From assembly GCA_964371865.1 (NCBI GenBank), contig CAYJOR010000005.1, forward strand, positions 16,938-80,937: DNA of 64,000 bases. The letters are read 5' to 3'. Below, piece after piece: positions 1 through 9,226 of this stretch. The stretch's first letter is position 1. The number at the start of each line of letters is the position of its first letter. This DNA comes from CAYJAZ01 sp964371865 (GTDB lineage: Bacteria > Desulfobacterota > Desulfovibrionia > Desulfovibrionales > Desulfovibrionaceae). A program made the translations under genes and the position numbers. The notes below the pieces were generated by a model. The model ran no database searches. It was not told the origin of the DNA and was given only the letters and a program-made list of their open reading frames with translations.

Positions 1-1
1 A

Positions 2-1156
2 ATTATTTATAAAACTATATATGATACTAACGATAAACCGCTTTTCTCTATTGGCAAAACATATAGCATACATAACCAAAAACATCTTGAGGTTTTATCT
101 CAAACTGATCAACTTACAAGTTGCTTAAATAAAGTAGCAACAGAAAACTATATTCGTAATATTCTTCAAATTCAACCGGATTTATCACACACTCTCTTTA
201 TCTTTGATATTGATAACTTTAAAGCGATTAATGATAACTTAGGTCATCATTTTGGCGATTTAGTTCTAGCAGAAGTTGCTAAAGAATTGCAAAGTCACTT
301 TAGAGGTGCGGATATTATCGGCAGAATTGGCGGAGATGAATTTGTTATCTTCCTAAAAAATACTTCTAACTTAAAGCTTATTGAAGAAAAAGCTAAGCTG
401 ATAGGCAAAACACTTCAAAAAACATATACTGATGGAAATAACAAATATAAAATTTCCGGTAGTATAGGTATTTCTATTTTCTCACAAGATGCCACCAATT
501 TTGAAGATTTATACATAGCTGCAGATAAGGCTCTCTATCAATCAAAATCAAGAGGTAAAAACTGCTTTACTTTCTATACAGAAGAACTTAAAGACGGCTC
601 TATGCAGAAACTCACAGCTCTTGAAAACGCTGATAGACTCAGAAACAATTATCTTGATGCTGATTTTGAAATGGCTGTTTACGATATTTTGCAAAATGCT
701 AGAGATACAAAAACAGCAATCAATGAAGCTATTCAATATATAGGTAAACATCTATCGGTTGACCGCTCTTATATTTTTGAAACGCTGGATTTTGGAAAAA
801 CTTATGGTGTCACCTATGAATGGAGTAGCGACAACACGCCTCCACAAAAAGATCATTTACAAAACTTCCCTCGTGAGTCACTTGGAGAATTCTTCAACGA
901 TTTATGCAAGAATGATGTTGTTTATAGTAACAATATAACCTTAGAAGAATGTAAAGAGCTCTACGGTTTAGTAAAAGATCAAGATATAAAATCCTTCCTT
1001 TTTGTACAGGCAAAAGGCGTAAACTATCCTAGATTAGTTTTTGGTCTTGACGATTGTAAAATTGAAAGAAAATGGGGAGAAAAAGAGATAAATAGTATGC
1101 GCAATCTTGTAAAAATGCTTTCTATTTTTATGCTTTCAAAAAATTATAACTACTAG
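2..1156 (+). CDS. Diguanylate cyclase, PAS(end)-GGDEF-GAF-like, 5' partial
   Basis: The reading frame is open from base 2, so the gene begins outside the window; the first in-frame ATG (287) lies inside the GGDEF domain and is not the start. The visible part opens with what looks like the end of a PAS domain, then TDQLTSCLNK, FDIDNFKAINDNLG and the signature GGDEF at 329-343. RGAD at 302-313, exactly five residues before GGDEF, fits the RxxD inhibitory site that binds c-di-GMP. An intact signature predicts active synthesis of c-di-GMP from two GTP. After about 200 codons comes a GAF-like region (about nt 660-1140) that may sense a ligand. The upstream sensor is not visible. An HD-GYP protein of opposite activity lies at 36.5 kb. 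Confidence 0.9.
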   Translation: MIYKTIYDTNDKPLFSIGKTYSIHNQKHLEVLSQTDQLTSCLNKVATENYIRNILQIQPDLSHTLFIFDIDNFKAINDNLGHHFGDLVLAEVAKELQSHFRGADIIGRIGGDEFVIFLKNTSNLKLIEEKAKLIGKTLQKTYTDGNNKYKISGSIGISIFSQDATNFEDLYIAADKALYQSKSRGKNCFTFYTEELKDGSMQKLTALENADRLRNNYLDADFEMAVYDILQNARDTKTAINEAIQYIGKHLSVDRSYIFETLDFGKTYGVTYEWSSDNTPPQKDHLQNFPRESLGEFFNDLCKNDVVYSNNITLEECKELYGLVKDQDIKSFLFVQAKGVNYPRLVFGLDDCKIERKWGEKEINSMRNLVKMLSIFMLSKNYNY

Positions 1157-1583
1157 AGTATGTTTTTATACAGTGTACTTAATAAAAGTCACTTTTTGTT
1201 GAAACTTCCATAAAGATTTTAATTTAGAAACACGCCCTACGAATACATTTTTGAGCAACTGTTTAACTTAAAATGCTTTCGTAAAATAATTTGTTTTATA
1301 GAAATAACAAGTTTTTTCAAAACTCCAAAAAAACAAACCCTCAAAAGTGTTCTAGCATTTGTTTTCAAAAAATATATTTTAAAAGCATATACATACAGAG
1401 TCTAATTATTCTTTATAAATCAAACAATTAGAAATCAAATCCCCTTAAATAGAATAATGAAACATTCTTGACAATATTCTAAGATTTATGATAGCTATGA
1501 TTTATTGAACACAAAAAAGCAGTAATTTTACACAACTCAGTTTTACTTGTAGGAATAACATTTAACTTTTTTATGAGGTTGCT
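1157..1583. other. Gene-free interval before the envelope operon
   Basis: AT-rich, no convincing ORF. It holds a short motif AATTTAGAAACACGCCCTA (1221-1239) also found near 10.5, 33.2 and 63.9 kb. The stretch 1160-1240 resembles 10450-10540: both have a GTATGTTTNTATACA-like block followed by the motif. TTGACA at 1468-1473 is the best -35 candidate for the downstream operon, but a matching -10 at 17-18 bp is weak (TAGCTA at 1492-1497). The promoter is therefore uncertain. Confidence 0.5.
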
Positions 1584-3656
1584 ATGAAAAAATTTAAATC
1601 TGTTCTCTCCTGCTTTTTGATTTGCTCAGCGAGCTTTCTAAGCCTTGCTGAGCTTTCTTATGCGCAAGAAAGAACACCTGTGTCAATTGAAGAGGGATCT
1701 CCACTTCCTTTAAGAATCCTCACCAGACCACATGCAGTTTTGTATGCTGATGAAACAGGATCAAAGGTTACTGAAGGTCAACTTCCAGTGTTTAAACCTT
1801 ATTTTGTGTATACTCGTCCTGGTGGCGAATCACGCGAAACAGGAACAGGTTGGTATGAAGTTGGTACTGATGACAAAGGTACTGTTGCCGGCTGGATTAA
1901 AGCTTCCGATGTTTTTGAATGGAAGCAAACCATGTGTCTAGCATACAGTCACCCAGAAGGACGTAAGCCCGTACTTATGTTTGAAGACGACTATGAGCTT
2001 GATACCCTCCTTAAAGAAATGCCTGATCAGCGTGTTGTTGCTGTTGAAAAACTTTATACAGATATTGATAATGCTGCAACAACTCCTCTCCCAAAAGATT
2101 TTCCGGTTATCTCAGTTGAACCAAAACTTGCGGTAGATATCTCTAAACAGTTCTACCTACTCCCTATATTAGAGCACGAAACCATTCAAATGGAAAGCTA
2201 CGAAGGGCGTAAACTTCTTTTAGCTGCTGTAACAGCAAATGCAGAAAAAGAAAGAAAAACTACAGATATTCGTGAAAATACTGAATATGTTGCAACTGCT
2301 ACCGCTTCAGAAGATGAAGTAAAACAGTCAAATGCTGGGCTTTTATTCGATATTGTTTGGGTTATGGATACCACTCGCAGTATGCAGCCATACATCGAAG
2401 AAGTACGTAATATCCTTCAAGAAAGCAGTAAAACTTTGGGTTCAAGTGAAACTCTCAGCAAACACATAGCTTTTGGTGTTTGGGGCTACAGAGATTCTGA
2501 ATCAATTAAAGATATTGGCTATCAAACAAAGAACTTTACTCCTGAATTGCAACCTATTGACACTTTCCTTACAACAATCGCTGAAGTAAAAGAAACCACA
2601 ACTGACTCAGTTGACGTAAACGAAGACTTATTTGCCGGCGTTCACGATGCTATTACCAAAACAGCATGGAGAGAAGGCTCACAAAGATTTATCATTGTAG
2701 TAGGTGATGCACCTGCGCACGAACTTGGGCATAAATGGAACAGCTCAAATCTTGATGAAAAAACTTTACGTACTCTTGCAAATGAAAGTGATGTTACAAT
2801 CGTAGGTATTCACGTTCGTCCTGAAAGACTCAGAAAAAAATACAACAATCTTGCAAAACGTCAATTTGAAGGTTTAACAATGAACCCGGGTATGACGGAA
2901 GCACTTACTTGGAGTTTATCTTCAAGTAATCGCGCTAACTTCTCAGCTGACACAAAAAATATCACATCAACTCTTGCTAAAAACTTAGAAAGCCGCTTAG
3001 TAGCTGCAAATATTATTAAGCCTGAAGAACAAGTTGTGGTTGTTGAAGAAGTGAAGGTTGATACATCAGGAACATCAGCAGATGATATTAGACCTGACAC
3101 ATCTCAGCTCGATCAAGCACTAAAAGCTGCGTCAGTAACATGGCTTGGCAGTGCTGCAAATGTTGAACCACCTAGTGATGTAGAAGCATGGGTTACTGAT
3201 AAAGATTTAATGGATCCATCAATTCAAGCACTTGATATCCGTCTTCTTATTTCAAAACGTCAAATAGATACACTTGCTATCATGCTTAATGATATTATCA
3301 TGGCAGGTACTGAATCTCAAATGACAAGTGATGACTTCTTCACTTCATTACAAAGTGTTTCAGCAACCGCATCACGTAACGCAGATCAACTCGCTCAAGC
3401 GCAAACATTACAAGATTCCGGCTTAGTTCCTTCATTCCTAGAAGGTTTACCATACGAAAGTCAAATTATGTCAATGTCAGCTGACCTTTGGGCAAGCCTA
3501 GGACCAGATGAGCAAGATCAATTCATTGAAAGTCTTCGTGCAAAAGTTGCTGCTTACCAAAGCTTAAACGAAACTCCTGATCAGTGGATAGCACTTAACC
3601 AAGGTGATGCCGCTGATGATTATGTAACACCTATTCCATTGGATTTATTACCATGA
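1584..3656 (+). CDS. Secreted SH3-like / von Willebrand factor A protein (PpkA/TssR-like periplasmic part)
   Basis: 690 residues. A cleavable signal peptide (MKKFKSVLSC..., ending near SYAQ) sends it to the periplasm. Residues about 40-115 look like a bacterial SH3 fold (LRILTRPHAVLY, GWYEVG, GWIKASDVFEWKQ). The vWA domain starts near residue 255: FDIVWVMDTTRSM gives a MIDAS-type DxTxS motif at D262-S266, and VVGDAPAHELG follows. The rest (about 480-690) is helical and not recognised. The start has GAGG 8 bases upstream. It is the first gene of an operon and overlaps the ABC ATPase gene by four bases (ATGA). vWA domains bind protein partners; the order of genes recalls the periplasmic vWA part of the T6SS kinase PpkA, but no kinase domain is present. 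Fold calls are confident, role is inference. Confidence 0.75.
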   Translation: MKKFKSVLSCFLICSASFLSLAELSYAQERTPVSIEEGSPLPLRILTRPHAVLYADETGSKVTEGQLPVFKPYFVYTRPGGESRETGTGWYEVGTDDKGTVAGWIKASDVFEWKQTMCLAYSHPEGRKPVLMFEDDYELDTLLKEMPDQRVVAVEKLYTDIDNAATTPLPKDFPVISVEPKLAVDISKQFYLLPILEHETIQMESYEGRKLLLAAVTANAEKERKTTDIRENTEYVATATASEDEVKQSNAGLLFDIVWVMDTTRSMQPYIEEVRNILQESSKTLGSSETLSKHIAFGVWGYRDSESIKDIGYQTKNFTPELQPIDTFLTTIAEVKETTTDSVDVNEDLFAGVHDAITKTAWREGSQRFIIVVGDAPAHELGHKWNSSNLDEKTLRTLANESDVTIVGIHVRPERLRKKYNNLAKRQFEGLTMNPGMTEALTWSLSSSNRANFSADTKNITSTLAKNLESRLVAANIIKPEEQVVVVEEVKVDTSGTSADDIRPDTSQLDQALKAASVTWLGSAANVEPPSDVEAWVTDKDLMDPSIQALDIRLLISKRQIDTLAIMLNDIIMAGTESQMTSDDFFTSLQSVSATASRNADQLAQAQTLQDSGLVPSFLEGLPYESQIMSMSADLWASLGPDEQDQFIESLRAKVAAYQSLNETPDQWIALNQGDAADDYVTPIPLDLLP

Positions 3657-4396
3657 TTAAACTTTCCGCAAATAATTTGTCACTCAGAAGAGAAAAAAAC
3701 GGTGCTGTATTCTGTTTACACGTACCTCATCTAGAGGTGCAATCTGGAAACATTGTAGCCGTTTTAGGACAAAGCGGTTGCGGAAAATCAACATTATTAG
3801 ATATTTTGGCGCTTATCTTACGCCCTCATTCAGGTGAGATGAAGATAAGCCGCCAAAATGAAAATGAACTCAACCTTATCCAAGCAAGTGCATCTGCGCT
3901 TGCAAGGGTAAGGAGCAAAGATTTTGGTTATGTTTTACAATCGGGCGGACTTCTTCCATTTTTATCCGTCCGAGACAATATACTTTTACCGGCTCAATTA
4001 CTTGGACTAAAATCTAGCATAGTAGAAAAAAGGTTTAGAGATTTAACCGAAACACTTGGTATTTCAAATCAAGTAAATAAAAAACCTCAACATCTTTCAG
4101 GCGGTCAAAGGCAAAGAGTTGCAATAGCACGTGCTTTAATTCATAACCCGCCTTTCGTATTGGCTGATGAGCCAACAGCTGCTGTTGATAGTGCTACAGC
4201 TGAAAATATCTGTGAAATTTTCCGAGAAGTTGTTTCTAACAGTGGTTCTGCCGCTATTATTGTTAGCCACGACCGTGAACTTATTGAAAAATATGTAGAT
4301 GCAAAAGCTGAATTTGAAGTGAAAACTCATTCAGCAAACGAGGTACACTCCACCCTCCATTGGCCAAAAAATATTCAGCCTAAGACTTCTTATTAA
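3653..4396 (+). CDS. ABC transporter ATPase, LolD/TagT-like
   Basis: 247 residues, normal length for a FtsE/LolD/MacB-class ATPase. Walker A is GQSGCGKST (about residue 38), Q-loop region YVLQSGGLLPFLSVRDN, signature LSGGQRQRVAIARAL, Walker B with FVLADEPTAAVD, and H-loop IVSHDR. All catalytic motifs are intact. It overlaps the vWA gene by four bases and is followed 15 bases later by its FtsX-like permease, so the two form a translationally coupled pair. This class does not import solutes; it moves lipoproteins or transmits a mechanical signal to periplasmic partners. Neighbours (FGE-like protein, lipoproteins) suggest TagT of the type VI post-translational pathway as the closest functional model; this is inference from gene order. 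Confidence 0.88.
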   Translation: MIKLSANNLSLRREKNGAVFCLHVPHLEVQSGNIVAVLGQSGCGKSTLLDILALILRPHSGEMKISRQNENELNLIQASASALARVRSKDFGYVLQSGGLLPFLSVRDNILLPAQLLGLKSSIVEKRFRDLTETLGISNQVNKKPQHLSGGQRQRVAIARALIHNPPFVLADEPTAAVDSATAENICEIFREVVSNSGSAAIIVSHDRELIEKYVDAKAEFEVKTHSANEVHSTLHWPKNIQPKTSY

Positions 4397-4411
4397 TTGG
4401 AGTAATAAAGT

Positions 4412-6313
4412 ATGCGACACCTAATTTCTGTAATAAAAATGTCAAATAAAGACTTGTGGCACGATGCACGTATGACACTATGCTTAGTGCTTACCGTAGC
4501 ATCTATAACACTACCTTTATTACTCTTTTTTGGTTTAAAAAACGGCGTCGTTGAAGTTATGCGCCAGCGTATGATAAACGACCCAAGCTATATGGAAATT
4601 ATACCACAAGGCACCGCTGTTCTTGATGATGAATGGTTTGAAGAATGGAGTGAAAACGAACATATAGCATTCCTTGTACCTAAAACAAGAGAACTTGGTG
4701 TAAACGGTACTTTTCAAAATCTAGACAATTCAGAAGCAAAGTCAATACGTGCCGATATGCAGCCAACCGGCGATGGAGATTGGTTACTTAAAAGCTATCA
4801 AATAAATATACCTCAAGATGATGCTTGCGTACTTAATGCAACACTTGCTGAAAAACTCCAAGCCACAAAGGGTGATATTATGGAGATTTCAATTTCTCGC
4901 CAGAAAAAAGGTGGTGGAATTGAATATGCAAAACGTCAGTTACGAGTAGAAGATATTTTACCTCCTCAAGCACTCGGTAGAGATATGGCATTTGTTCCCC
5001 TCGAACTACTTGAAAAAATGGAAGAGTTTAGAGATGGATTTTCAGTTGAAGAATATGGTTGGCAAGGTGAAAAAGCGGTTGCCTACCCTGTATTTTACTC
5101 TGCTATTCTCTATACAAAAGAAGAAATCGATCCTATCCTAAAAGCTCGTATTCAGCAACGTTCAGGCTTTGCACATCTTACAAATTTTACTTCAGAAGAT
5201 AAAAAATACAATATCCCAGAAGGTTGGTATGCTCTTCGCCTTGAAACTGGCTCTCTTCCTGTTAATCAAGTAAAAATTCAAGAATTGAAAAACTTAATGC
5301 GTGGAAAGGAATCTGTTCTTATTACTTTTGCCGGAAAAGGTGATGAGTTTTCACTCACATTTGTAAATGGTGAAATTGATAAGGATTTAGAGTTGAAATC
5401 ACTTCCTGCATGGTCTACTGAGGAATGGCAGGGCATCACTTATGACACTATAATGAATGATGAAAAAAATATCCTCTCAGAAAATGAATGGAATGATTAT
5501 AAAAAAATTCCGGCGTTTGTATTTGTATCAGAAAATAATGCGGCGCTTTTCCCTGATGGAGTAACTGAACTTCTTCTTGAAACAATTCAAGGTGAAAAAC
5601 TCAATTTTACTACTCGTATCCTTCCAAGTAAATTGATAAATGATGATGAAATTTACGCTCCTATAGGTCTTATTGCTCAACTAAATCTTCTTGTTGAGCG
5701 CGAACTAAATGCAAGCGAAATACTACATACCGATAATAAGCCAAAAGAATTAATTTTTGAACTTGGAAGACAAAGCTATTCACGTTTTCGTATGTATGCA
5801 AAATCATTAGATGATGTAGCACCGCTTGCAAAAAAACTTGAAGAAACAGGCTTAGTTGTAAAAACCAAATCAGCAGAAATTGAAAGAGTACGTATGATGG
5901 ATCAATACCTCACTCTTATTATTGGAATAATTGCCGGTGCTTCAGTTGTAGGCGGGGTTGTATGCTTACTTGCTTCCCTCTACGCTAGTGTTGAAAGAAA
6001 AAGACGCTCACTAGCTGTTTTAAGACTTCTTGGAATTAATGGCTTTGCACTTTCAGCATTTCCGCTCACGGCAGGACTTATTATTACCGGTTTAGGCTTT
6101 GCTCTTGCATTAGCGGGTTATCATGTTTTTGCGCATTATATCAACATAACAGCACAAGATTTCACTCTCCCTGGTGAAACACTCTGCTCGCTTTCTTATA
6201 CTCAACAAACATATTCATTTATTCTTGCACTTGCAGCTTCCATAATAGCCGGACTTTCAGCATCATTAAGACTTTTGAAAATTGAACCGTCAGAGGGTCT
6301 ACGTGATGAGTAA
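4412..6313 (+). CDS. FtsX-like permease (TagS/LolE-like)
   Basis: 633 residues. One N-terminal membrane segment (about 20-45, ending LPLLLFFGLKNG), a large periplasmic region of about 450 residues, then three C-terminal segments (YLTLIIGIIAGASVVGGVVC, AFPLTAGLIITGLGFAL, FILALAASIIAGLSASL). A cytoplasmic loop with SVERKRRSLAVLRLLG is the coupling region typical of FtsX/MacB permeases. GGAG lies 9 bases before the start. It pairs with the ATPase immediately upstream. The permease family is clear; the substrate or signal is unknown. The large periplasmic domain is where a FGE-like or lipoprotein partner could bind. Confidence 0.85.
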   Translation: MRHLISVIKMSNKDLWHDARMTLCLVLTVASITLPLLLFFGLKNGVVEVMRQRMINDPSYMEIIPQGTAVLDDEWFEEWSENEHIAFLVPKTRELGVNGTFQNLDNSEAKSIRADMQPTGDGDWLLKSYQINIPQDDACVLNATLAEKLQATKGDIMEISISRQKKGGGIEYAKRQLRVEDILPPQALGRDMAFVPLELLEKMEEFRDGFSVEEYGWQGEKAVAYPVFYSAILYTKEEIDPILKARIQQRSGFAHLTNFTSEDKKYNIPEGWYALRLETGSLPVNQVKIQELKNLMRGKESVLITFAGKGDEFSLTFVNGEIDKDLELKSLPAWSTEEWQGITYDTIMNDEKNILSENEWNDYKKIPAFVFVSENNAALFPDGVTELLLETIQGEKLNFTTRILPSKLINDDEIYAPIGLIAQLNLLVERELNASEILHTDNKPKELIFELGRQSYSRFRMYAKSLDDVAPLAKKLEETGLVVKTKSAEIERVRMMDQYLTLIIGIIAGASVVGGVVCLLASLYASVERKRRSLAVLRLLGINGFALSAFPLTAGLIITGLGFALALAGYHVFAHYINITAQDFTLPGETLCSLSYTQQTYSFILALAASIIAGLSASLRLLKIEPSEGLRDE

Positions 6314-6365
6314 CTTTCATCCAAATTGTGGTTAAATATTGTATTGATGATATAAAGGATTAAAC

Positions 6366-8027
6366 ATGACAAAATTTACTGAAAAACTTCTACTCTCATG
6401 CTTTGCTTGTTTGCTACCATTTTCAGCCATGGCAGAAAACCCGAACTATATTGAACTTACCGAAGAACAAGAAAAAATCTGCAATCCAAGTTCAATGGAA
6501 GATGACATCCTCATCTCTGGTCCGAACGGCACATGCTATTCTTTCCGTCCAGTCTCTGTAAAGGGCAACACTCCTTTTGAAGGAGTATCCTTCATAATGG
6601 GAGATGCCGAGAACGACAGTTTCCGTACCCTGCCTACAAAAGTTATGATTGGCGGAAGCTTTCAAGATGAAGTAGATGAATCTTTATGGAAATATTATTT
6701 AGGAAAATATGAAGTTACTCAAGGGCAATACCTTGCAATTATGGGCAAACTTCCTGCCGCGCATGGCGACAAAGAACCAAATCCGGCAGAATCTAACTTA
6801 CCTATCACAAACCTTACATACTTTGAAGCACTCATGTATATTGATAAGTTAAATCTTTGGCTTTATGAAAATGTGATGGACGAAATTCCAACCTCCGGTT
6901 CTTATCCCGGCTTTGTACGCCTACCTTCTGAAATAGAATGGGAGTTTGCTTCGCGCGGGGGAATTGCTGTAGAACCTTCACTTTTTGAAGCTCCAAATCC
7001 TTACGATGATGAATTTACTAAGCATGAATGGTTTGCAGGTCCTACATCATCTCACGGAAAAATAAAACCTATTGGTCAGCTTGCAGGAAATCCACTTGGC
7101 TTGCACGACATGCTAGGCAACGTGCAAGAAATGACCTATTCCCCCTATAAAGTTCGTTATTTTGAAGGCGGAAGTGGTGGTTTTGTAAGCCGTGGCGGTT
7201 CTTATATCACAAATGAAGATAATCTAAGCTCAGCTCAAAGGCAAGAAGAGCCATATTACTTATTAAGAAGAGAAAAACTTTCTCCAAATGCAAAGCTTAC
7301 TTTAGGTTTACGCTTAGCTTTGGCAGCTCCACTACTGACTGGTAGAGATGCTATCTCAAACTTTGAAGATTATTATGATGAAAATTATGAAAAACTTATG
7401 GGTAGCGGCGCAGATGCAACACCGGCAGCCCTTTCAATTGCCCCTGTAAGTGCGCAAGAACAAGTATCTTCCAATGATGCTATAGCGAGAATTGAAAAAA
7501 TTCGTAACACTCCACAAGATCAGATTGTGCAAGTAGCTTCTCAAGAACTCGGCTACATTGAAGCGGCTCTTCGCGAAACTATGCAAATTCGTGAAAAAGC
7601 TGATGCAGACTCTGCAAAAATTTGGATAAGTCAAGCACACTTTTTTGCTCAAGAATTACAATTAGACCTTATAAAATACGATGGACTAAATAGCAGAGTA
7701 ATTGCAAAAGAAGGGCAAGATGACCAACCAAGATGGATTACCATGCGTGATGATGTTGGTTATATTATAGATAAAAAACTTGAAAGATATCGTGAAAGTA
7801 TTGCTGCTTTAGATAATTTACCACCAAACCTTGTTCTTCAAGCTTTAGAAAACAGAAAAAAAGAAGACAATGAAAAATTAGAGAAAAAAGAATTATCTGA
7901 AGAAGTAATATCAAACAGTTTAGCAGCTCTTGCATTAGTACAAAACCATTACGATCAATTTACTAAATCAAAAAGAGCTGATATTAAAGCATGGCGTGAA
8001 AATTTTAATAATAACATAAAAAACTAG
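6366..8027 (+). CDS. Periplasmic formylglycine-generating-enzyme-like protein (TagR-like), no catalytic Cys
   Basis: 553 residues with a signal peptide (cleavage near AMAEN). Residues about 60-320 carry the FGE-sulfatase (SUMF1) fold: LGKYEVTQGQYLAIMG, LPITNLTYFEALMYIDKLN, VRLPSEIEWEFASRGG, LGLHDMLGNVQEM, VSRGGSYI and TLGLRLAL. The only cysteines are in the signal peptide and near residues 40-60; none lies in the FGE core, so the copper-binding cysteine pair needed for sulfatase activation is absent. This matches the non-enzymatic, structural use of the fold by TagR. The C-terminal 200 residues are helical and charged. Good Shine-Dalgarno (AAGGA). It sits between the permease and the lipoproteins. 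Confidence 0.83.
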   Translation: MTKFTEKLLLSCFACLLPFSAMAENPNYIELTEEQEKICNPSSMEDDILISGPNGTCYSFRPVSVKGNTPFEGVSFIMGDAENDSFRTLPTKVMIGGSFQDEVDESLWKYYLGKYEVTQGQYLAIMGKLPAAHGDKEPNPAESNLPITNLTYFEALMYIDKLNLWLYENVMDEIPTSGSYPGFVRLPSEIEWEFASRGGIAVEPSLFEAPNPYDDEFTKHEWFAGPTSSHGKIKPIGQLAGNPLGLHDMLGNVQEMTYSPYKVRYFEGGSGGFVSRGGSYITNEDNLSSAQRQEEPYYLLRREKLSPNAKLTLGLRLALAAPLLTGRDAISNFEDYYDENYEKLMGSGADATPAALSIAPVSAQEQVSSNDAIARIEKIRNTPQDQIVQVASQELGYIEAALRETMQIREKADADSAKIWISQAHFFAQELQLDLIKYDGLNSRVIAKEGQDDQPRWITMRDDVGYIIDKKLERYRESIAALDNLPPNLVLQALENRKKEDNEKLEKKELSEEVISNSLAALALVQNHYDQFTKSKRADIKAWRENFNNNIKN

Positions 8028-8035
8028 GAGTAACT

Positions 8036-8689
8036 ATGAAAAAAGCTGTCCCTCTTCTTCTCTGTGCATCACTTGTTATGCCTGCCGGCTGTGCGAATAT
8101 CCAAGACGATGGCACAAGAACTAAAACTGAAGGTGCTCTTGTTGGTGCTGCTGCGGGTGCCGGTATTGGTGCTATAATTGGTGAACTTACTGGTAGTGCT
8201 GCTATAGGCGCACTAATTGGTGGTGGTATTGGTGCACTTGGTGGTCTTTTTGTTGGTTCTCACATAGCTGATAGTAAAGCGGATTATGCTTCTCGTGAAG
8301 ATTGGTTAGACGCTTGTATCGCAGACGCACAAGAAACAAATTCAAAACTTGTTGCCATCAATAATGAATTAAAAGCTGAAATTGCCGCACTTGATAAGAA
8401 ATCAGCTGAATTAGCTGCAGCTTACAAAAGAAAAGAAGTAAATGCGCGTACAATGCAAAACGAGCATAAAGTTCTTGTAGAACGTCAAAAAGAAGTTGAT
8501 CAACTCATTGCATCTCTTCAAGATGAAGTAAAAATACAGCATACTGTTGTTGCTGACGCAAAAGATGGTAACAATAACCGTGAAGCTGGTATCATCGAAC
8601 ACGAAATCACAAAAATGGAAAAACAAATTGCTGAATTACGTGAAGAATCAAATAAGCTTGCGTCACTCTCTTCTAGAATCTCAATATAG
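8036..8689 (+). CDS. Glycine-zipper lipoprotein with coiled coil (TagQ-like position)
   Basis: 217 residues. Lipobox MPAGC near residue 19 marks a lipoprotein. Residues about 32-80 form a glycine zipper (GALVGAAAGAGIGAIIGELT and GALIGGGIGALGGLFVG), the pattern of 17-kDa-antigen/Gly-zipper outer-membrane proteins. The remainder (about 95-217) is an alternating charged helix expected to form a coiled coil. AGGAG precedes the start and the gene follows the FGE-like gene by 8 bases. TagQ, the outer-membrane lipoprotein of the Pseudomonas TagQRST system, is the positional analogue; sequence homology to TagQ could not be tested. Confidence 0.8.
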   Translation: MKKAVPLLLCASLVMPAGCANIQDDGTRTKTEGALVGAAAGAGIGAIIGELTGSAAIGALIGGGIGALGGLFVGSHIADSKADYASREDWLDACIADAQETNSKLVAINNELKAEIAALDKKSAELAAAYKRKEVNARTMQNEHKVLVERQKEVDQLIASLQDEVKIQHTVVADAKDGNNNREAGIIEHEITKMEKQIAELREESNKLASLSSRISI

Positions 8690-8728
8690 CTTATAACTAT
8701 ACAATTTCACAAAAAAGGATTTATAACA

Positions 8729-9223
8729 ATGCTTAAAGCAAAAAAATATCTTCCAATTTGTATGGCTTCATTACTTCTTACCGGCTGTGTAGGTCTTTCA
8801 GATGATCCAAGCCAAGGCGGTTTATTCTCTTACAGTCCTGCTACCTATGAAAAAAGAGCTGAAGATCGTGAAGCAAGACTTGCAGAAATTGAAGCAGAAC
8901 AAAGAAAAGAAAGTGCAACCAGTAAACAACTAAGCTCAACAAAAAATCAAAAAAACACATTACTTACAAATCAACAAAAACAGTTAAACACTCTTGATTC
9001 TAAACTTGGCACTCTAAAAAGAGATTTAGCGAATGCTGAATCATCAGATGCTAAAAAACAAAAAGAGATTGACGCTTTAAAAGCTCGTTTAAACAATGTT
9101 GAAAAAGAAATGGATAAAGCAAACTCTTCACAAAATACAAGTGCAAGAGAAGCATATCTTAAAGAACTACGCAAAGAATACGATAACTTAGAAAAAGATA
9201 TGGAAGCTTTGCTTTTGGAGTAA
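8729..9223 (+). CDS. Small coiled-coil lipoprotein
   Basis: 164 residues with lipobox LLTGC near residue 20, then a short Gly/Ser linker and a long, highly charged helix rich in Lys, Glu and Ala (about 45-160), predicted coiled coil. No enzyme motif is visible. It lies 39 bases after the glycine-zipper lipoprotein and 3 bases before the protease, inside the same transcription unit. Two lipoproteins with similar helical tails next to each other suggest that they interact, perhaps spanning the periplasm. Function unknown. Confidence 0.78.
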   Translation: MLKAKKYLPICMASLLLTGCVGLSDDPSQGGLFSYSPATYEKRAEDREARLAEIEAEQRKESATSKQLSSTKNQKNTLLTNQQKQLNTLDSKLGTLKRDLANAESSDAKKQKEIDALKARLNNVEKEMDKANSSQNTSAREAYLKELRKEYDNLEKDMEALLLE

Positions 9224-9226
9224 AAT

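Noticed and set aside
8112..8280. GGT-rich stretch as a DNA repeat
   Set aside because: It is explained by the glycine zipper of the lipoprotein.
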